From Austwickia chelonae (GTDB lineage Bacteria; Actinomycetota; Actinomycetes; Actinomycetales; Dermatophilaceae), in assembly GCF_003391095.1 (NCBI RefSeq), contig NZ_CP031447.1, positions 496,001 through 560,000 of the forward strand: a DNA stretch of 64,000 nt, in the 5' to 3' direction. Shown in pieces: positions 59,921-64,000 of this stretch. Below the pieces are notes generated by a model. That model searched no databases, was not told the DNA's origin, and worked only from the letters and a program-made list of their open reading frames with translations. Positions within the stretch are counted from its first letter, which is position 1, and every line of letters starts with the position of its first letter. The translations under genes and the position numbers were made by a program.

Positions 59921-61003
59921 ATGACCGGACCTCACCCTGCCGTGGCCGCCACTCGGCATGCGGTGCGCTCACATCTGGCCGGTTGTGCACCGGGCAGTCT
60001 GGTCTTGGTGGCGTGCAGCGGCGGGGCCGACTCGTTGGCGCTCGCTGCGGCTGCGGCTTTCGAGGCGCGGAAGTACCCGGTCCGGGTGGGCGCGGTGACC
60101 GTGGACCACAGCCTCCAGGAGGGGTCGGCACAGGCTTGTCGAGAAGCTGCGGACCGATGTCGAGGGCTGGGTCTGGATCCGGTGGTGATCCGCCGGGTGC
60201 AGGTGCCGCAGTTCGGCGGGGGTGGGCCGGAGGCGCGGGCGAGGCACGCACGTTATGCCGCTTTCGCGGAGGTGATGGTCGAATACGGCGTCGGCTCGAT
60301 CTGGTTGGGGCATACCCGGGACGACCAGGCCGAGCAGGTTCTCCTGGGGCTGCTTCGAGGTTCGGGGACCCGTACGTTGTCCGGCATTCCCCGTCGTCGG
60401 CCGCCTTATGAGAGGCCTTTGCTCGACCTGCCTCGACAGGACACGGTGGAGGCTTGTCGGGCTCAGGGGCTGGTGCCGTGGATGGATCCGAGTAACGAGG
60501 ATCCGTCTTTTCTCCGCAACCGGGTCCGTCGTCTGTTGAGAGAGGCCGGCGAGGAGCTCGGGCCGGTCCTGTCCGCGGCCTTGGCCCGCAGCGCGGCTTT
60601 GGCCAGGGAGGACGCCGATGCGCTCGATCTGTTCGCTGCGCAGGCGTATCAGGAGCTGGGCGATTGGCCTTGGACGGCCGCTGCCGTAGCCGGGCGACCG
60701 GCTGCTGTTCGAGGGCGGCTATGGCTTTTGTTGGCGCGAGAAGAGGGATGTTCTGAGGTGACTTCTCGGCATGTGTCAGCGATGGATGCGCTGGTCGTGC
60801 GGTGGCGAGGACAAGGACCGGTGGCTTTGCCCGGAGGACGTTGGTTCGGCCGGAGGGGCGGTCTGGTCGGCTTGACCGACCGTGGTGGGCGAGAATGGGA
60901 GATGGGTGACGGCCGGGAGTGCTCTCCTGGTGGTGGCCTGGTGCCGTCGGTTTCGGCGGTGCCTGCTGAGGGACCTGACGGTCACGCGACAGAGGAGATA
61001 TGA
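59921..61003 (+). CDS. tilS: tRNA(Ile)-lysidine synthase
   Basis: A 360-residue N-type ATP pyrophosphatase. The P-loop motif SGGADS is at residues 33-38. GHTRDDQAEQVLLGLLRGSG and PWMDPSNEDPSFLRNRVRRLL are conserved TilS segments. It makes lysidine at C34 of tRNA-Ile(CAU). The stop is directly followed by the hpt start. Confidence 0.93.
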   Translation: MTGPHPAVAATRHAVRSHLAGCAPGSLVLVACSGGADSLALAAAAAFEARKYPVRVGAVTVDHSLQEGSAQACREAADRCRGLGLDPVVIRRVQVPQFGGGGPEARARHARYAAFAEVMVEYGVGSIWLGHTRDDQAEQVLLGLLRGSGTRTLSGIPRRRPPYERPLLDLPRQDTVEACRAQGLVPWMDPSNEDPSFLRNRVRRLLREAGEELGPVLSAALARSAALAREDADALDLFAAQAYQELGDWPWTAAAVAGRPAAVRGRLWLLLAREEGCSEVTSRHVSAMDALVVRWRGQGPVALPGGRWFGRRGGLVGLTDRGGREWEMGDGRECSPGGGLVPSVSAVPAEGPDGHATEEI

Positions 61004-61555
61004 GTGGACGCCGAGCACATGGGTGCTGATCTCGAGAAGGTGCTGATCAGCGAGGAGCAGATCATGAACCGGCTCGAGGAACTCGCCGTGCAGATCTCGG
61101 AGGACTACGCCGGGAAGGACCTGCTCCTCGTGGGTGTCCTGAAGGGTGCTGTCCTGGTGATGGCCGACCTCATGCGGGCGATGCCTCGCACAGTGCCGAT
61201 GGATTGGATGGCGGTCAGCTCCTACGGGTCTGGGACGAAGTCCAGCGGTGTGGTGCGCATTTTGAAGGACCTGGACACCGATATCACCGGCCGGCATGTC
61301 CTGATCGTCGAGGACATCGTCGACTCGGGCCTGACCTTGAGCTGGATCAAGGCGAATCTCGCTTCTCGTGACGCGGCCTCGGTGGAGATCTGCACTCTGC
61401 TGCGTAAGCCGGACGCGGCCAAGGTCGAAGTCGACGTCAAGTACGTCGGTTTCGACATCCCGAACGAGTTCGTGGTGGGTTACGGGCTCGACTACGCCGA
61501 GGAGTACCGCAACCTCAGGTGTGTCGGAACCTTGGCGCCGCACGTCTACGCCTGA
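61004..61555 (+). CDS. hpt: Hypoxanthine phosphoribosyltransferase
   Basis: A 183-residue enzyme salvaging hypoxanthine/guanine. [17 protein letters not shown] and the PRPP-binding [13 protein letters not shown] are visible, as is [14 protein letters not shown] 61004 follows the tilS stop with GAGGAG upstream; ATG 61019 is an alternative. Confidence 0.95.
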   Translation: MDAEHMGADLEKVLISEEQIMNRLEELAVQISEDYAGKDLLLVGVLKGAVLVMADLMRAMPRTVPMDWMAVSSYGSGTKSSGVVRILKDLDTDITGRHVLIVEDIVDSGLTLSWIKANLASRDAASVEICTLLRKPDAAKVEVDVKYVGFDIPNEFVVGYGLDYAEEYRNLRCVGTLAPHVYA

Positions 61556-61690
61556 ACGCGGGTACATCCACTTTTTTCTGCGCGCTCCGATCCAGTTAGG
61601 GAACCTCTGGCACCGTTCGCACGTGCTTCATGGGGTGGCTCCGGTTCTTCCGGCAACCGCCGATAGTGCTGCGTCGGGAGGAAGAATCAG

Positions 61691-64000
61691 GTGAGTGTTG
61701 GAGCGCCGATGAAACGGCAGGACGAGGACAGCGGGGTGTCGGCTCTCTCCAGCGGGGGGCTGACTTCTGAACAGGTCGCTGAGCGGATCCGTGAGGGGAA
61801 GATCAACGACCTTCCCCCACGTTCGGGGCGGACCGTCGGCCAGATCATCCGGGCGAATGTGTTCACCCGGATCAATGCGATCTTGGCGGTTCTCTTCGGC
61901 ATCGTGGCGATCACGGGCTCGTTCAAGAACGGTTTGTTCGCCTTGCTGATCGTGGTGAACAGCGTCATCGGCATCATCCAGGAGGTGCGGGCCAAACGCA
62001 CTCTGGACAAGCTTGCGATCGTCGGTGAGGCACGACCGTTGGTGCGTCGTGACGGAGTGGCCCGTCGTATCGACCGGCGTGAGCTGGTCTTGGACGACAT
62101 CGTCGAGTTGCAGCCCGGCGACCAGGTGGTCGTCGACGGTGAGGTCGTCGAATCGTCCTACCTGGAGGTCGACGAGTCCCTGTTGACCGGGGAGAACGAC
62201 CCGGTCGACAAGCAGGCCGGGGACCAGATTCTTTCAGGGAGCTTCGTGTCCTCGGGATCGGGCGCCTATCGGGCGACCCGGATCGGTGCAGACGCCTACG
62301 CAGCTCAACTCGCAGCAGAGGCCAGCCGGTACACCTTGGTCGACTCGGAGCTGCGTAGCGGCATCGACCTCATCCTGCGCTACATCACCTACCTGCTGAT
62401 CCCGGTGGGTGTGCTGACGGTGTGGGTGCAGCTGAACCACGTGAACACAGATGGCAATGGCGCGCTCCTGGGGCTGGTGGCAGCCCTGGTGCCGATGGTG
62501 CCCGAGGGCCTGGTCCTGTTGACCTCGGTCGCTTTTGCCGTCGGGGTCATCCGCCTCGGGCAGCACGGATGCCTGGTGCAGGAGCTCCCGGCGATCGAGG
62601 GACTGGCCCGGGTGGACACGGTGTGTGTCGACAAGACCGGAACCCTCACCGAGGGTGGTATGCGGCTGGACACCCTGGTGGCATTGCCCGAGGACGACGA
62701 GAAATCCCGGGAGCGGGTGTCGCAGCTCTTGGCGCAGCTGGCGGCGACAGACCCGCATCCGAACCCGACGATGGCAGTGATCGCGGAGCATGTCGGGGCC
62801 CCGGCCTCGGTCTGGGAGACCAACGCCCTGGCCCCCTTCACCTCGGCGACCAAATGGTCCGGGGCGAGTTTCACCACGGGCGAAGGCCGCCCGCGCAGCC
62901 TGGTGCTGGGTGCGCCGGACGTCCTGGCGGTGCCGGGTTCGCTGGCTGCCAAGCGGGCCGAAGAATTCGCTGAGCAGGGGCTTCGGGTGGTGCTCCTGGG
63001 CACTGCGGAACGACTGGTCGACGACCCGGACGGGCTGGGTGAGGTGACCCCGGTGGGTCTGGCCGTGCTGGCGCAGAAGGTCCGGGATGATGCTGCCGAC
63101 ACCGTGGCGTATTTTGCTGAGCAGGGCGTCGAGGTCAAGGTCATCTCCGGTGACAATGCAACCTCTGTGGCTGCGGTGGCTCGATCCGTAGGCATCGGTC
63201 AGGGATCGGAGACGACGGCGATGGATGCCCGTCATCTCCCCGATGACGCTGCCGGGTTGGCGGATGCCGTCGACGGACACAAGGTGTTCGGTCGGGTAAC
63301 TCCGCAGCAGAAGCGGGCGATGGTCGGCGCGCTGCAATCGCGGGGGCGGGTCGTCGCGATGACGGGGGACGGAGTCAACGACGTCCTGGCTCTGAAGGAC
63401 TCCGATGTCGGTGTGGCCATGGGGTCGGGGTCGGAGGCCAGTCGGTCGGCGGCACAGATCGTGCTCCTCGACGACCGGTTCGCGACCTTGCCGAAGGTGG
63501 TCGCCGAAGGACGGCGGGTCATCGGGAACATCGAGCGCGTGGCGGCACTCTTCCTGACGAAGACCTTCTACTCCTGTCTGTTGGCGATGTTGGTGGGCCT
63601 GTCGGGGCAGCCGTTCCCCTTCGTGCCGATCCACGTCACGATCATCTCCTGGTTCACGATCGGGATCCCGGCCTTCATCCTGTCCTTGGCCCCGAACGCG
63701 GACCGGGCCCGGACCGGTTTCGCCAAGCGTGCGCTGGCCCGGTCGGCACCGGCAGGTCTGATCATCGGCACCATCACCTTCCTCACCTACCTGTGGCTCA
63801 GGCATGACCCGCGGGGGGCGAACCCCGAGCAGATCTCGACCGGTGCGTTGATCGTGGTCATCGGGATCGCCATGTGGGTGCTGGGCGTGGTGGCCCGTCC
63901 TGACCGGCTGTGGAAGATCGTGTTGATCGCGGCGAGCGCGCTGGCGTACGTGGTGATCTTCACGGTGCCGATGCTGGCCCGTTTCTTCAACCTGGACACG
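61691..64000 (+). CDS. ctpE: CtpE-like P-type cation ATPase (3' truncated by window)
   Basis: The first 770 codons run to the last base without a stop. Actuator motif [10 protein letters not shown] (TGE type), phosphorylation motif VDKTGTLT, and hinge [24 protein letters not shown] are all present. The transmembrane motif [11 protein letters not shown] and [17 protein letters not shown] match the CtpE/CaxP calcium-transport group. Helices M5 and later begin near [19 protein letters not shown] 61691 has GGAGG 9 bases upstream; ATG 61709 is in frame. Confidence 0.88.
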   Translation, partial: MSVGAPMKRQDEDSGVSALSSGGLTSEQVAERIREGKINDLPPRSGRTVGQIIRANVFTRINAILAVLFGIVAITGSFKNGLFALLIVVNSVIGIIQEVRAKRTLDKLAIVGEARPLVRRDGVARRIDRRELVLDDIVELQPGDQVVVDGEVVESSYLEVDESLLTGENDPVDKQAGDQILSGSFVSSGSGAYRATRIGADAYAAQLAAEASRYTLVDSELRSGIDLILRYITYLLIPVGVLTVWVQLNHVNTDGNGALLGLVAALVPMVPEGLVLLTSVAFAVGVIRLGQHGCLVQELPAIEGLARVDTVCVDKTGTLTEGGMRLDTLVALPEDDEKSRERVSQLLAQLAATDPHPNPTMAVIAEHVGAPASVWETNALAPFTSATKWSGASFTTGEGRPRSLVLGAPDVLAVPGSLAAKRAEEFAEQGLRVVLLGTAERLVDDPDGLGEVTPVGLAVLAQKVRDDAADTVAYFAEQGVEVKVISGDNATSVAAVARSVGIGQGSETTAMDARHLPDDAAGLADAVDGHKVFGRVTPQQKRAMVGALQSRGRVVAMTGDGVNDVLALKDSDVGVAMGSGSEASRSAAQIVLLDDRFATLPKVVAEGRRVIGNIERVAALFLTKTFYSCLLAMLVGLSGQPFPFVPIHVTIISWFTIGIPAFILSLAPNADRARTGFAKRALARSAPAGLIIGTITFLTYLWLRHDPRGANPEQISTGALIVVIGIAMWVLGVVARPDRLWKIVLIAASALAYVVIFTVPMLARFFNLDT

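Noticed and set aside
62234-63805. 523-codon open frame antisense to the P-type ATPase
   Set aside because: Arg/His/Gln-rich shadow opposite DKTGTLT and the other P-type motifs.
1-64000. CRISPR array, rRNA operon or replication origin
   Set aside because: No regularly spaced direct repeats, no rRNA sequence and no DnaA-box cluster were seen.

Overview
The window is high-GC actinobacterial chromosome: almost all genes have G/C-rich third positions, GTG/TTG starts and 4-base ATGA/GTGA overlaps are common, and iron boxes are DtxR/IdeR-like. Gene order at both ends matches a block known from mycobacteria and other Actinobacteria. The left part is Ssd-like protein, TadA, TadB, TadC, pilin, TadE-like protein, DEAH helicase, then topA, tmk and holB. 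The right part is ppa, dacB, a DUF2342 protease, tilS and hpt. A secreted neutral/alkaline ceramidase and the general gene mix make a member of the Micrococcales, perhaps Dermatophilaceae (Dermatophilus/Austwickia-like), a reasonable guess. No rRNA lies in the window, so this stays an inference.

Layout. 1-600 is the 3' end of a GH13 alpha-amylase-family gene. 725-10762 is a Tad/Flp pilus locus, split in the middle (4.0-9.6 kb) by an iron-box-controlled pair of ABC half-transporters, a TetR regulator and a YdcF-like membrane protein. 10.7-23.4 kb is housekeeping: helicase, STAS protein plus sigma factor, methyltransferase, topA, a small YjfB-like protein, tmk, holB and a secreted peptidase-like hydrolase, ending with tRNA-Thr(CGT). 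From the tRNA to about 28.1 kb lies a small island-like stretch: a degenerate reading frame, a GNAT gene, a frameshifted IS630-family element, a markedly AT-richer orphan gene whose C-terminal part looks like a PIN nuclease, and an ISL3-family transposase remnant.

28.2-45 kb is accessory: azlCD amino-acid export, a CPBP protease, glutathione peroxidase, a second iron-box-controlled siderophore ABC system (binding protein, permease, ATPase), a cupin protein, the ceramidase, two paralogous secreted proteins with matching upstream operators, a lipoprotein, an MFS transporter and a DUF2625 protein. 45-54.9 kb is a mannoside/N-glycan-type locus: GH38 alpha-mannosidase, sugar ABC importer, LacI regulator and GH5 enzyme, with two nearly identical LacI-type palindromes. 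55-64 kb returns to housekeeping: NlpC/P60 hydrolase, ppa, dacB, DUF2342 protease, tilS, hpt, and a CtpE-like P-type ATPase that runs off the end.

The best leads for something undescribed are the PIN-like orphan gene in the tRNA-linked island, and the twin secreted proteins whose operator lies exactly 103 bases from each start. Several long perfect palindromes, including a loop-less 58-base one, look like terminators.
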